Shown here one piece after another: positions 38,371 to 47,168 of a stretch of 64,000 bases of DNA. The DNA comes from an uncultured Desulfovibrio sp. Lineage in GTDB: Bacteria > Desulfobacterota > Desulfovibrionia > Desulfovibrionales > Desulfovibrionaceae. The notes under the pieces were generated by a model. The model saw only the letters and a list, made by a program, of their open reading frames with translations, searched no databases and was not told where the DNA came from. How positions within the stretch are numbered: the stretch's first letter is position 1; the number at the start of each line of letters is the position of its first letter. Position numbers and translations under genes: made by a program. The stretch spans positions 62,001-126,000 of the forward strand of contig CAKTDV010000002.1 of assembly GCA_934546745.1 (NCBI GenBank), given 5' to 3'.

Positions 38371-39015
38371 TTATTCTTCCGGCTTCGCATCATCCGGCAG
38401 CGGATGGGGGCGGACGATTTTTTCAAAAGAGCGCCCTGTCCAGTGCCAGCCGATATCGCGCGCCACGGGCAGGTGCACGATCCCCGTCGGCCCCCAGAAG
38501 ACGGCCTGCGCCTTGAGGCCTCCCAGGCCGAGACAGGGCAGCACGGAGGCCGTCACGTCCTTGGGGCGCGGCGCATTCGTATCGAAAAATTCGCTGATGT
38601 CTGGTTCTTCGGGCGTATCCGCGGGAATAATGCGGCCGGAGGCGTCGCGTTTCCAGAGTTCCAGCGCGCAAAGTGGCACGCCCAGCGTGCCGATGGCCGC
38701 CAGAACCTCTCCGGTATCCTCGTTGCGGAACAGGCGCAGGGCCACGGCGCTGTCGCGGAACGGGAGCGCGCGAAAGGCAATGACGTCGTCCGTCTCGCCG
38801 GCAACTTCCCAGAACTCACACTGCCCCGTCTCCAGCAGACGTTTTTTTTCCTCGTCGCTCAGCCCTTCCGCAGTATTGTCGAAAATCGTCAGGGGCAACT
38901 GTTCAAAAAGTTCGCGGGCTGTCACCCGCGGCAGAGAAGATGCTTTTGCCGCGCCGGCAGCCGCCGTAAGCAGCAGCATCCCCACAACAAGCGCAAAGCG
39001 GACGGCGGTCGTCAT
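38371..39015 (-). CDS. Secreted protein of unknown function
   Basis: 214 aa from the ATG at 39015, preceded by AAAGGAG. It has a signal peptide with cleavage near AAKASS. The mature part contains RVTARELFEQLPLTIFDNTAEGLS, which looks like a short conserved fold, but I cannot name it. No lipobox, haem site or membrane helix after the signal. It is convergent with the RND pair, 10 nt away. Confidence 0.65.
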   Translation of the reverse strand: MTTAVRFALVVGMLLLTAAAGAAKASSLPRVTARELFEQLPLTIFDNTAEGLSDEEKKRLLETGQCEFWEVAGETDDVIAFRALPFRDSAVALRLFRNEDTGEVLAAIGTLGVPLCALELWKRDASGRIIPADTPEEPDISEFFDTNAPRPKDVTASVLPCLGLGGLKAQAVFWGPTGIVHLPVARDIGWHWTGRSFEKIVRPHPLPDDAKPEE

Positions 39016-39226
39016 GGCACAGGCTCCTTTTCTTGAGAAAACCGTTCGGTTCAAAAATTATTACGGCCAAGCCGTGAACTTGTCCATGCCTCCGCCGCCA
39101 TGAGGGCGGTTTGTCTGCGCGGTTTCACGCTGAAAATGTGGCCGCTCTGAAGGAAGAAGCGTGTTTTTTCCGCCGTGTGAAGGAAGTGTCGCTTTTGAAT
39201 TTGAAAAAATTTAAAAACGGAAGGCG

Positions 39227-40156
39227 CTAATGGCGAATGATGGCCACAGGGAAATTACGTTTTTCGATAAAAATTTTCAATCGATTCAAGTCTTCAAAGG
39301 GGAGTGTGGGATCTTTTTTTATTTCATAAGGAATATCCAGCTGTGCGTATTTGTGCACACCCAGCTTGTGATAGGGCAACAGATCCATACCCTTGAAGTT
39401 TGCCTGTTCCCGATAAGGCCGCAGAAAGTCCATGACCTGGGCTATCTCCTCTTCATCATCATTGACGCCTCGCAGCAACGGCATCCGTACTTTGACGTTA
39501 TGCCGGGTCTCCAGCAACCAGATGAGATTGTCGAGAATCCTGTCATTGTGGACTCCGGTCAGCATCTTGTGTCGATCGGTATCCATATGCTTGAGATCAA
39601 ACAGAAAGAGATCCACATGCGGCGCCACCTTTACCAGTACCTCGTGGGGCGCGTAACCACAGGTTTCGACAGCCGTGTTGATAAACCGCTGATGGCAGGA
39701 TTCCAGCAGGTTGATCAGGGCCTCAGGCTGCATGAGCGCCTCCCCTCCGCTGACGGTCAGCCCGCCGCCCGATGTTTCGTAAAAGGGGCGATCCTCCTCG
39801 ATGACGTCCATCAGGGAAGAGATTGTGCGTTGCTCCCCGGAAAGCGCCAGAGCGTTTGACGGACAGGCTTCGACACAGCGGCCACAGCCCACGCACTCCC
39901 TGCTGCGATCCACGATATGAAGCCCGCCGGCATCTGTCGTATGCAGACCTGCCGGACAAATCCGCATACAGGATCCACAGGAAGTGCATTGCTCGCGCTT
40001 GAGCATAATCTGGTATTGACGCGGCTGCCCCTCTGGATTGGAACACCATTGGCAACGCAGGGGGCACCCCTTGAAAAAAACCAGCGTACGAACACCTGGC
40101 CCATCGTACATATTGTATTTCTGGATATTGAAAATAAACGCTGTTCTTTCACTCAT
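39227..40156 (-). CDS. cutD: Choline TMA-lyase activating enzyme (radical SAM)
   Basis: 309 aa from the ATG at 40156 (MSERTAFIFNIQKYNMYDG); upstream in-frame codons lack a site. The radical SAM motif is FFKGCPLRCQWCS. It is followed by an inserted ferredoxin domain with two more 4Fe-4S motifs, CTSCGSCMRICPAG and CVGCGRCVEACPS, as in glycyl-radical activases of the CutD/HpdA group. It cleaves SAM to place the glycyl radical on CutC. It is the last gene of the minus-strand operon, 73 nt after cutC. Confidence 0.95.
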   Translation of the reverse strand: MSERTAFIFNIQKYNMYDGPGVRTLVFFKGCPLRCQWCSNPEGQPRQYQIMLKREQCTSCGSCMRICPAGLHTTDAGGLHIVDRSRECVGCGRCVEACPSNALALSGEQRTISSLMDVIEEDRPFYETSGGGLTVSGGEALMQPEALINLLESCHQRFINTAVETCGYAPHEVLVKVAPHVDLFLFDLKHMDTDRHKMLTGVHNDRILDNLIWLLETRHNVKVRMPLLRGVNDDEEEIAQVMDFLRPYREQANFKGMDLLPYHKLGVHKYAQLDIPYEIKKDPTLPFEDLNRLKIFIEKRNFPVAIIRH

Positions 40157-40229
40157 GGGGCCGCTCCGCCTGTATTGACCGCTTTTTGTGTCCTCCCGTC
40201 CGGGCTTGCCGGAGGGGAGGCGTTGCGGG

Positions 40230-42713
40230 TTAGAAGGAAGAGAGAGGCGTGCGGCTGATGATCTCATCCTGCACGTCCTTGCACAATTCCACGAAAAAGG
40301 CACTGTAGCCAGCCACGCGGACAACCAGATCCCGGTAGTTTTCCGGATGCTTCTGGGCGTCCAGAAGCGTATCGTTATCCAGGTAGTTGAACTGCATCTC
40401 GCCGTTGCCCAGAATGCTGGCTGTACGGATCAGGGTGATGATACCGTTCTCACCCTCAGGCGTATCCAGCAGGCCGGCCACCAGCTTGAAGTTGTGCACC
40501 ATGCCAATGTTCATATTGTCATTGGACATTTTTGATACGCTTTTGATGATGGCAGTGGGGCCCTTGAAATCGGCGCCCTGTGTGGGGCTGATGCCATCGG
40601 ACAGGGGCGTCCAGGCATGGCGCCCATTTGCCGAGGCTCCCAGCAGCTGCCCGAAGGGCGTATTGTTGGAAATGGAGAGTGTGCCGTGGCTTAACACCGA
40701 ATACAAGGTTCTGAACTTGCGGTGTTCCTGTTCTGTAAAGGCAATGAGATCGGAAGCAATCAAATCGGCGTAGTCGTCATCATTGCCGTATTTGGGGGCC
40801 GCCAGGCAGTCGGCACGAATTTTGTCATAGCCTTCAAAGTCCGCCTTCAGGGCTTCGTTAAGCTCCTTAAGCGTATATTTCCTGTCGTCATAGACCAGCT
40901 TCCTGATGGCGGCCATGGAGTCGGCATAGGTCGCCAGACCGCTCCAGACGACGCCGGGGCCAAAGTTATACATGGCGCCGCCAGCGGACACATCACGCCC
41001 GTTTTCCATGCAACCTTCATACATCAGGGACATGAACGGTTTGGGAGCCAGTTCTCGATGCACACGCTGGGAGATGACAGTGGCGACGCTGCTCCATTTC
41101 GTGATATACCTGATCTGCTCGTGAACGGCGTTCTCAAACTTTTCATAGGTATCATACTGGGAAAGATCACCCATGTCGGGAGTGACTCGTTTACCATACC
41201 ACAAGGGCACGCCGCGATTGAGTACAAGTTCGATACAGATGGGCCATTGCGTATAGGCCGTGGACGTCCATTGATACAGGCGGCCGGCCTTCTGAGGTTC
41301 CACGCAGCCCATGAGGCAGTAATCACGGGCATCTTCCATGGAAACGCCCTTGGTAAGCATCATTTTGATGTGCGTGTCATCGAAGTGCACAGCGGGAAAC
41401 CCCATGCCGGAGCGGATAACATCCACTATCTTTTTCAGATATCTCTGCGGCGAACGGTTATGCACACGTGTGGCCAGGGAGGGCTGATAGATACGCACAT
41501 GGCGCACGGCATCCATAAGAAGGTAGGTCAGATCATTGGTGGCGTCACGGCCCTCACGGGTGACGCCACCCACGCACATGTTCACAAAGGGCTGGTAGCC
41601 GGCAAAGAACTTTGAGCTGCCTTCGCTTGTGATCCACATCATCTCGGACATCTTGATGAGCATGCAGCCCGCGAGATCGAAGGCTTCGTATTCCGTCATG
41701 CGACCGGATTCCATGTCCGCCTTGAAGAAGGGGTACATATATTGATCCACGCGCCCGATGGACATGCCGGTCTGATTCTCCTCAACCACCAGCAGAGATT
41801 CCACCGTCCATACGGCCTGAATGGCTTCCCAGAATGTTGTGGGGGCGTGGGCGGGCACACGAGCCGTAACCTCGGATATTTTCCGCAATTCGGCTCGCCG
41901 CACGGGATTCTGTTCCCGGACGGCCAGATCGGCGGCATACCGCGACAGGCGGCGGCTGTAGATGATGACGCCTTCGGCAGTGTCGATGACCGCCTTGTAG
42001 AAATATATTTTCTCCAGGTCGTCGGGATTCTCATAATCCAGCTTGTCCAGATGCTCACGGGCTTCCCGCTGAATATCCAGCATCCCCTTTTTCATGAGAA
42101 TGACATCATAGCCGGGGTTGGAATCGCCGCCGCCGTTCAGGGCATGGTAAGAGCAGTCCGACACGAAGGACTCACCCGACATTTCCCATAGCCCGGCTTC
42201 GCGGTACTGGCTTTCGCAAAACTCGTCCACGGATTTTCCTTCCCAGTAGGGAAAGATTTCCTCGCGCAGAATTTTTTTGTCTTCTTCGGAGACGAAGAAG
42301 GGGTCCTGAGGCCGCTGGCCGATGGTGTCCAGCTCATCGCGCAGCCAGCGCCAGGATATGTCGGGCGAAAATGCGCCCGCACGCGGCGCCCCATTGGGCG
42401 CGCCAACAATAAGTTCGTGATCCTGAATGACCAGCGGCGCGGTTTCGCAGCAATACCGAAAAGCCTTGGCCCGCATCATGATACGGGGCAGGCCGGGATT
42501 TTCCCTGGCTATCTTGGTGATGGCACGGGCGCGATGGATGGTGATGCTGGGCACCTGCCTGAGGTAATTTTCCTTGAGCCTGACGTGACGCTCCGTAGGG
42601 CCGTCCGGGATACCCGTGCCGTGGCAGGATCCGTGCTGGCAAGAGGAAGGCTCTTCGGAAGGCAGATTTCTGGCCGCCTCAGCGGAGGGTGTTGAAAAAT
42701 CCTGGATATCCAC
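40230..42713 (-). CDS. cutC: Choline trimethylamine-lyase (glycyl radical enzyme)
   Basis: 827 aa from a GTG at 42713 (VDIQDFSTPS), with GGAG 8 nt upstream; the D. alaskensis enzyme begins in a very similar way, so a longer frame to 42830 is not preferred. It cleaves choline to trimethylamine and acetaldehyde. The thiyl loop GCVEPQ has Cys about 470 and Glu about 472. GRLYQWTSTAYTQWP carries the choline-specific Thr and Tyr equivalent to T502 and Y506 of D. alaskensis, and SYHALNGGGDSNPGYD carries the pocket Asp. The glycyl site is VRVAGYSAFF with Gly about 802. These residues separate it from isethionate, glycerol and hydroxyproline lyases. No microcompartment-targeting extension or shell genes are seen. 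Confidence 0.96.
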   Translation of the reverse strand: MDIQDFSTPSAEAARNLPSEEPSSCQHGSCHGTGIPDGPTERHVRLKENYLRQVPSITIHRARAITKIARENPGLPRIMMRAKAFRYCCETAPLVIQDHELIVGAPNGAPRAGAFSPDISWRWLRDELDTIGQRPQDPFFVSEEDKKILREEIFPYWEGKSVDEFCESQYREAGLWEMSGESFVSDCSYHALNGGGDSNPGYDVILMKKGMLDIQREAREHLDKLDYENPDDLEKIYFYKAVIDTAEGVIIYSRRLSRYAADLAVREQNPVRRAELRKISEVTARVPAHAPTTFWEAIQAVWTVESLLVVEENQTGMSIGRVDQYMYPFFKADMESGRMTEYEAFDLAGCMLIKMSEMMWITSEGSSKFFAGYQPFVNMCVGGVTREGRDATNDLTYLLMDAVRHVRIYQPSLATRVHNRSPQRYLKKIVDVIRSGMGFPAVHFDDTHIKMMLTKGVSMEDARDYCLMGCVEPQKAGRLYQWTSTAYTQWPICIELVLNRGVPLWYGKRVTPDMGDLSQYDTYEKFENAVHEQIRYITKWSSVATVISQRVHRELAPKPFMSLMYEGCMENGRDVSAGGAMYNFGPGVVWSGLATYADSMAAIRKLVYDDRKYTLKELNEALKADFEGYDKIRADCLAAPKYGNDDDYADLIASDLIAFTEQEHRKFRTLYSVLSHGTLSISNNTPFGQLLGASANGRHAWTPLSDGISPTQGADFKGPTAIIKSVSKMSNDNMNIGMVHNFKLVAGLLDTPEGENGIITLIRTASILGNGEMQFNYLDNDTLLDAQKHPENYRDLVVRVAGYSAFFVELCKDVQDEIISRTPLSSF

Positions 42714-42913
42714 GTCGTTTTCTCCATAGTAAAAAGAAGGAAACCCGCGGCGCTCTCCGCGATCGTTTTCCGCGGTGAGCGCCTTTATATTCTCCCTCAA
42801 AAACTGCTCCTCTGAACAGCATCCGGGCAATTTCCCTGAAGGATTTCTATCGCATTTTTTCAGCTGTGCGTTAGCGGCACTGCTTTGAACGTGATTTCAA
42901 AACATCAATGGCA

Positions 42914-43243
42914 TCATAGTTCCACCGTATGCGAAAAAAGATGCATGACCCCCACTCCGGCAATAATGAGGCAAAGGCCGACTATGGCCGGCAAGTCCAG
43001 TTTCTGATGGAAGAAAAACCAGCCAACCAGAGAGACAATGACCACGCCAATACCGGACCACAGAGCATAGGCGATTCCCACAGGCACAACCTTGACAACC
43101 GTCGAGAGCAGATAGAAGGCAAGCGCATAGCCGCCGATACAGAGCAATGACGGCAGGAGCCGGGTAAAACCCTGCGTCTCTTTCAGAGCTGATGTGGCTA
43201 CGATTTCCGCTCCTATGGCAACAAGCAGCAGTAACCAGTGCAT
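42914..43243 (-). CDS. Small multidrug resistance (EmrE-type) transporter
   Basis: 109 aa, four membrane helices. The essential carboxylate Glu13 is in AIGAEIVATSALK, as in EmrE Glu14, and YALWSGIGVV is in TM3. SMR proteins exchange quaternary or protonated amines with protons; genes of this type are common beside cutCD and are thought to move choline or trimethylamine. It starts 22 nt after gcvH. A 200-nt gap without promoter or terminator signals that I can identify separates it from cutC. Confidence 0.92.
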   Translation of the reverse strand: MHWLLLLVAIGAEIVATSALKETQGFTRLLPSLLCIGGYALAFYLLSTVVKVVPVGIAYALWSGIGVVIVSLVGWFFFHQKLDLPAIVGLCLIIAGVGVMHLFSHTVEL

Positions 43244-43265
43244 CTCCTGTTCTCCCCTTGCGCCG

Positions 43266-43664
43266 CTAACCGGCCAGATGAGCGCGATACTCGCCGGCGG
43301 TCATAAGGCTGTCCACAGCAGGGACGTCAGCGGGGCAAATACGGATCATCCATCCCTGTTCATAGGCGGAAATATTCACCAGTGTGGGGGTGCTTTCCAG
43401 ATCCTCGTTGATGGTTTCCACCGTTCCGGATACCGGCATATACAGGGCATTGACAGATTTCAGGGATTCCACACTGCCAAACTCTGCCCCTGCCTCCAGT
43501 TCCGCCCCCGCGGAGGGCAGATCCACAAAGGCGATTTCGCCCAACTGATCCTGGGCATAGTCACTGATGCCCACCAGCCAGGCATCGCCATCGGGCTTGA
43601 TCCAGATATGCTCCGCCGTATAGCGGCGATCTTCGGGAAAATGCAATTCGTCAATATTTTTCAT
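43266..43664 (-). CDS. gcvH: Lipoyl carrier protein, glycine-cleavage H-like
   Basis: 132 aa from the ATG at 43664, with AAGGA 7 nt upstream; an upstream ATG is not preferred. H-protein fold with the lipoylation site in FGSVESLKSVNALY (Lys about 69), then MPVSGTVETIN. It carries a lipoyl arm between enzymes. No gcvP or gcvT genes are nearby, so glycine cleavage is not supported by context. Directly upstream are the dihydrolipoamide dehydrogenase and the OsmC-like protein. I infer that it shuttles electrons from Lpd to another partner, possibly OsmC. Confidence 0.9.
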   Translation of the reverse strand: MKNIDELHFPEDRRYTAEHIWIKPDGDAWLVGISDYAQDQLGEIAFVDLPSAGAELEAGAEFGSVESLKSVNALYMPVSGTVETINEDLESTPTLVNISAYEQGWMIRICPADVPAVDSLMTAGEYRAHLAG

Positions 43665-43712
43665 GGCACAGTCCTTTTGCCGCGACAAACGTCGCTTTGA
43701 ATGAACGCCGGA

Positions 43713-45134
43713 TCAGTTGTTTTCCTGTGTCAGCAGCGCTGCCTCATACAGACCTTCGGCCAGCGTGGGGTGGGCGTGGATGGTGTGCGCAACTTGTTCC
43801 ACGGTCAGGCCATTGGCCACTGCCAGGGCCGCCTCCGCTACCAGATCGGAGGCATGAGCTCCCACAATATGGGCTCCCAGCAGCCGCCCGCTGCCCGCGG
43901 CAGCCACCAGTTTGAAAAATCCAGGCAACTCTCCCATGGCCTGCGCCTTGCCAAGTTCACGCATCTGGAAGGTTGCGCAGCGCACCTCAAGCCCCTGTTC
44001 CCGGGCCTGCTGTTCACTCAGCCCGACACTGCCCACCTCGGGCGACGTGAAGACCCCGGAAGGTACGGCGTCATAACGCATGATGCGCGGCCTGCCGTTC
44101 AGGCTCTCCACTACGCAGAGGCCTTCCATGGCCGCCACATGGGCAAGCATCACGCGGGAAGGCCCCAGAATATCCCCGATGGCATAGACTTCGGGCAAAG
44201 AAGTCTTCAATGCTTCATCCACCACGACCCATCCGCGCTGATCCGTTTCTATCCCGGCTTCGGTCAGCCCCAGGCCTTCAGTAGCCGGGCGGCGCCCTAC
44301 GGTCGCCAGGATCATATCCGCTTCCACAGGAACTTCCTTCCGCTGGGCGGGCGCCGGCGATTCAAGGAAAGGCGATGCGGCCAGCGTGGCGCGCACGACG
44401 CCATTCTCTATCTGTACATCCTTGAGTGTACGGCCAAGTTCGCAGGCGATACGCCGTTTTTTCATCTCGCGCTGCAACAGGGCGCTCACGTCCGCATCCG
44501 TGGATGGCATGGGCAGCAGGCGATTCTGCGCCTCCACTACGGTCACCTGTGCGCCAAAGGTACGGTAGATGAAGGCCATTTCGCAGCCAATGACCCCTCC
44601 GCCCACAATAATCAGGCGCCGGGGCACACGATCCAGCCGCAAGGCGTCATCACTGCTGAGAATATGCTGATGGTCGAAAGGCAGGCCGGGCAGCTCCAGC
44701 ACCCGTGAACCGGTAGCGAGAATGAGAGCGTCATTCTCTACCACCTCCACATGTCCGTCAGAAGCGGTCACTTCCACATGCCGGGCATCCAGAACTTTGC
44801 CATGCCCGTTGCAAAGGCGTACCTTGAGCCTTGCGCAGGCTTTTTCAAGCCCGCCGCGCAGGGTAAGCATGACTTTTTCCTTGCGGGCCAGCAGCGCCGC
44901 CGGATCCACTTTTGGCGTGCCGTCGCAGGCGATGCCGAATTCCGCCAGACGCAAGGCCGTCTCCAGAGCCTCGGCGGAAGCCTTGAGAGTCTTGGTAGGG
45001 ATGCAACCGGAATTGAGACAGGTGCCCCCCATATGGGCGGATTCCACAAGAGTCACCGCCATACCGCCGCGAGCTGCCGCAAATGCCGCCGTATAGCCCC
45101 CGGGGCCGCCGCCTATAATTGTCAGACGTTTCAT
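43713..45134 (-). CDS. lpd: Dihydrolipoamide dehydrogenase
   Basis: 473 aa. FAD-binding GGGPGGYTAA at the N-terminus; redox-active disulfide in GGTCLNSGCIPTK (Cys39 and Cys44); a second Rossmann motif VGGGVIGCEMAF for NAD; the C-terminal HAHPTLAEG supplies the His-Glu pair. It oxidises dihydrolipoyl groups with NAD or runs in reverse to reduce lipoyl from NADH. There are no E1 or E2 dehydrogenase genes around; its neighbours are gcvH (48 nt downstream) and osmC (12 nt upstream), so a three-part lipoyl redox unit is likely. Confidence 0.94.
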   Translation of the reverse strand: MKRLTIIGGGPGGYTAAFAAARGGMAVTLVESAHMGGTCLNSGCIPTKTLKASAEALETALRLAEFGIACDGTPKVDPAALLARKEKVMLTLRGGLEKACARLKVRLCNGHGKVLDARHVEVTASDGHVEVVENDALILATGSRVLELPGLPFDHQHILSSDDALRLDRVPRRLIIVGGGVIGCEMAFIYRTFGAQVTVVEAQNRLLPMPSTDADVSALLQREMKKRRIACELGRTLKDVQIENGVVRATLAASPFLESPAPAQRKEVPVEADMILATVGRRPATEGLGLTEAGIETDQRGWVVVDEALKTSLPEVYAIGDILGPSRVMLAHVAAMEGLCVVESLNGRPRIMRYDAVPSGVFTSPEVGSVGLSEQQAREQGLEVRCATFQMRELGKAQAMGELPGFFKLVAAAGSGRLLGAHIVGAHASDLVAEAALAVANGLTVEQVAHTIHAHPTLAEGLYEAALLTQENN

Positions 45135-45146
45135 GCCGCTCTCCTG

Positions 45147-45584
45147 CTAGTCGTCGCCGCAATCCAGTTTGAGGTTGTAGTCCATCTTGATAGCCGGCTC
45201 CAGCGAACCTGTCACAAGACAGCCCTGCTTCATGATTTTTTCCACGCGATCGAAAATGAATTCGTATTCCTGATCCATGCGTACCGTGACATCCAGACGA
45301 ATGGAAGTGACGCGGCCGCGTCCCTTGTCATCGGTTCCCGTCTCCAGCGTGGCCTTGCCCTCAATTTTTTCATATTGGGCATGGCGCGCGTCCAGAGCCT
45401 TGTCCAGTGCGGCGCAGTAGCAGTAGAGGGCCGAGGCCGCGAGCAGTTTTTTGGCCGTACCCGCGCGTTCCTCAGAAGAGAGCTTTTCAGAATCAATGTG
45501 TACGACGCCCAGCGCGCCGGATTCCATGTCCATGTCAATGATGCTGCCTTTGCGCGACAGGGATACTGTCAGTTCGTGGGACAT
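45147..45584 (-). CDS. OsmC/Ohr-family protein, putative lipoyl-dependent peroxidase
   Basis: 145 aa. OsmC-like fold with two family cysteine positions: the first in the central helix (SALYCYCAALDKAL, Cys55 and Cys57) and the second in MKQGCLVTGSLEPA (Cys122). OsmC and Ohr proteins reduce organic hydroperoxides, and for Ohr the reductant is known to be lipoylated protein recycled by Lpd. The catalytic Arg cannot be placed with certainty, so activity is inferred. First gene of the operon, 55 nt downstream of the -12 element of a sigma-54 promoter. Confidence 0.8.
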   Translation of the reverse strand: MSHELTVSLSRKGSIIDMDMESGALGVVHIDSEKLSSEERAGTAKKLLAASALYCYCAALDKALDARHAQYEKIEGKATLETGTDDKGRGRVTSIRLDVTVRMDQEYEFIFDRVEKIMKQGCLVTGSLEPAIKMDYNLKLDCGDD

Positions 45585-45638
45585 ATGCTTCCCCCCAATA
45601 CACGGCTTGCGTGTGATTTAGCGTTGTTGCTATGTTAT

Positions 45639-45656
45639 TTGCATAAAGGATGCCAG
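45639..45656 (-). promoter_or_regulatory. Sigma-54 promoter of the osmC-cutD operon
   Basis: On the minus strand CTGGCATCCTTTATGCAA: GG at -24 and GC at -12 are exactly 10 nt apart, and TGGCA and TGCA fit the consensus. The start site would be near 45629, giving a leader of about 45 nt before osmC. It pairs with the divergent enhancer-binding regulator. Confidence 0.8.
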
Positions 45657-45739
45657 CTGGTTAAAAAATAAAAACATTTTTAATTTACTCTAGTTAGGAA
45701 AATTCTCAAAGAGAGTACCTTGCGAAGAGCAATAAAATG

Positions 45740-45765
45740 TGACAAATTTGTCGTGCATAACGACA
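45740..45765. promoter_or_regulatory. Operator A (enhancer site) upstream of regulator and cut operon
   Basis: TGACAAATTTGTCGT (centre GACAAATTTGTC is a perfect palindrome) followed by GCATAACGACA, which adds a second inverted TGTCGT/ACGACA pair. It is about 110-135 nt upstream of the predicted sigma-54 start, a usual enhancer distance, and 24 nt before the regulator start, which allows autoregulation. Confidence 0.7.
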
Positions 45766-45788
45766 TATTGTTCAGGAGGCATGGCGTC

Positions 45789-47168
45789 ATGAATCTCAAT
45801 CCCATCGCCCCCGAGGGCAGCTGGCAGGCGACCTTTTTGCGCATGCTCAACCATCTTCCCGGCATGGCTTACAGATGCAGAATCAACAATGACTACACGA
45901 CATCGGCGCTGGAATTTGCCAGCAAAGGAAGCCTTGAACTGCTTGGAATGACACCCGAGGAACTGGTGAGGGACAATCTCAATACTATCGAACGCATGAC
46001 CCTGCCCGCGGATCTGCAAAACAGCAAACAGCAAATTCGTGACAGTATTGTCGCGCATACCCCTTATCAGCTGATCTACCGGGTCAATCTTCCCGCCGGT
46101 CCCAAATGGGTCTGGGATCAGGGCGAGGCTGTCTATAACAGCCAGGGCGAAGCCTGCTATCTGGAAGGTCTTATGATGGACGTCAGCGAGCAGAAAATTC
46201 AGGAACTGACGCTGCAGGAAGAAAACCGGCAGCTCAAAATTGCCGCGGATCGCATGTATGGACTGGGGCCCATCGTGGGCAAAAGCGAAGGTATGCGTAA
46301 CGTCTACCGGCGCATCCTCAAGGCCGCGGAAAGCGACACGAATGTCATCATCTACGGTGAGACCGGCTGCGGCAAGGATCTCGTGGCCCGAACCATCCAT
46401 GACTACAGCGGGCGTAAAGGCGCGTATGTGCCTGTCAACTGCGGTGCCATTCCCGAGGCGCTTCTGGAAAGCGAATTTTTCGGCCATACCAAGGGCAGTT
46501 TTTCCGGTGCGGTAAGTAACAAGGACGGCTACATAGCCGCCGCGCACAATGGCACCCTGTTTCTGGACGAAATAGGGGAGCTGCCCATGCATCTTCAGGT
46601 CAAGCTCCTGCGGGCCATTGAAAACAAGATGTATACCCCCCTGGGCAGCAACATGCCCCGCACATCCAATTTCCGCCTTGTGGCCGCCACCAATCAGGAT
46701 CTGGCCCAGCTGGTGCGGGAGAAAAAGACCCGTTCCGATTTCTATTATCGCATCAACGTGCTGACCATGACGCTGCCTCCTCTGCGTGAACGGGAGGGAG
46801 ATCTGCCCCTGCTCGTTGAAGCCTGGAGCGACCGGCATGAAACGCGGCTGAAGTTGCCGCTGAACGTCCGTCACTTCATGGAAACGTACTCCTGGCCAGG
46901 CAATATTCGCGAACTGCACAATTTTCTGGCCCGTTACGCCACGTTTGGCGAAGCGGCTCTGGAAGGCCTGACGGGGAACGAGGGGCCCCTCCAGCAATTT
47001 CTGCCGCCCACAACGGGTCTCTCGCTTGAGGAAGCAACGCTGCAACTGGAAGATCGCATGATACGCCATGCTCTTGAGCAATGCCGCTGGAGACGTAAGG
47101 AGGCTGCCGCCTATCTTGGCCTCAATCTACGTACTTTCCAGCGTAAGATGAAACGCCTTGGAATATAG
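45789..47168 (+). CDS. Sigma-54-dependent transcriptional activator with PAS domain
   Basis: 459 aa from the ATG at 45789, with AGGAGG 9 nt upstream; an in-frame extension upstream would run through the operator. A PAS-like sensor (about residues 15-135, with PGMAYRCRIN and GLMMDVSEQK) is followed by a short coiled linker. The AAA+ domain has GETGCGKD as Walker A and the sigma-54 contact loop reading GSFSGA instead of GAFTGA, then FLDEIGEL as Walker B. The Fis-type helix-turn-helix is at the end (EAAAYLGLNLRTFQRKMKRLG). No response-regulator receiver domain, so it probably senses a small ligand directly. It is divergent from the cut operon, which it most likely controls. Confidence 0.9.
   Translation: MNLNPIAPEGSWQATFLRMLNHLPGMAYRCRINNDYTTSALEFASKGSLELLGMTPEELVRDNLNTIERMTLPADLQNSKQQIRDSIVAHTPYQLIYRVNLPAGPKWVWDQGEAVYNSQGEACYLEGLMMDVSEQKIQELTLQEENRQLKIAADRMYGLGPIVGKSEGMRNVYRRILKAAESDTNVIIYGETGCGKDLVARTIHDYSGRKGAYVPVNCGAIPEALLESEFFGHTKGSFSGAVSNKDGYIAAAHNGTLFLDEIGELPMHLQVKLLRAIENKMYTPLGSNMPRTSNFRLVAATNQDLAQLVREKKTRSDFYYRINVLTMTLPPLREREGDLPLLVEAWSDRHETRLKLPLNVRHFMETYSWPGNIRELHNFLARYATFGEAALEGLTGNEGPLQQFLPPTTGLSLEEATLQLEDRMIRHALEQCRWRRKEAAAYLGLNLRTFQRKMKRLGI

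Noticed and set aside
36768..38426. A 552-codon minus-strand frame.
   Set aside because: Antisense shadow of the second RND pump gene; no recognisable domain.
40230..42713. Glycyl radical enzyme as isethionate sulfite-lyase (expected in Bilophila-like bacteria).
   Set aside because: The active-site stretch GCVEPQ with the following Thr and Tyr, and the pocket Asp, match choline TMA-lyase, and the neighbours are choline-type transporters rather than isethionate genes.
43266..45134. Glycine cleavage system.
   Set aside because: Only an H-like protein and Lpd are present; P and T proteins are absent, and the operon partners are OsmC, SMR and CutCD.
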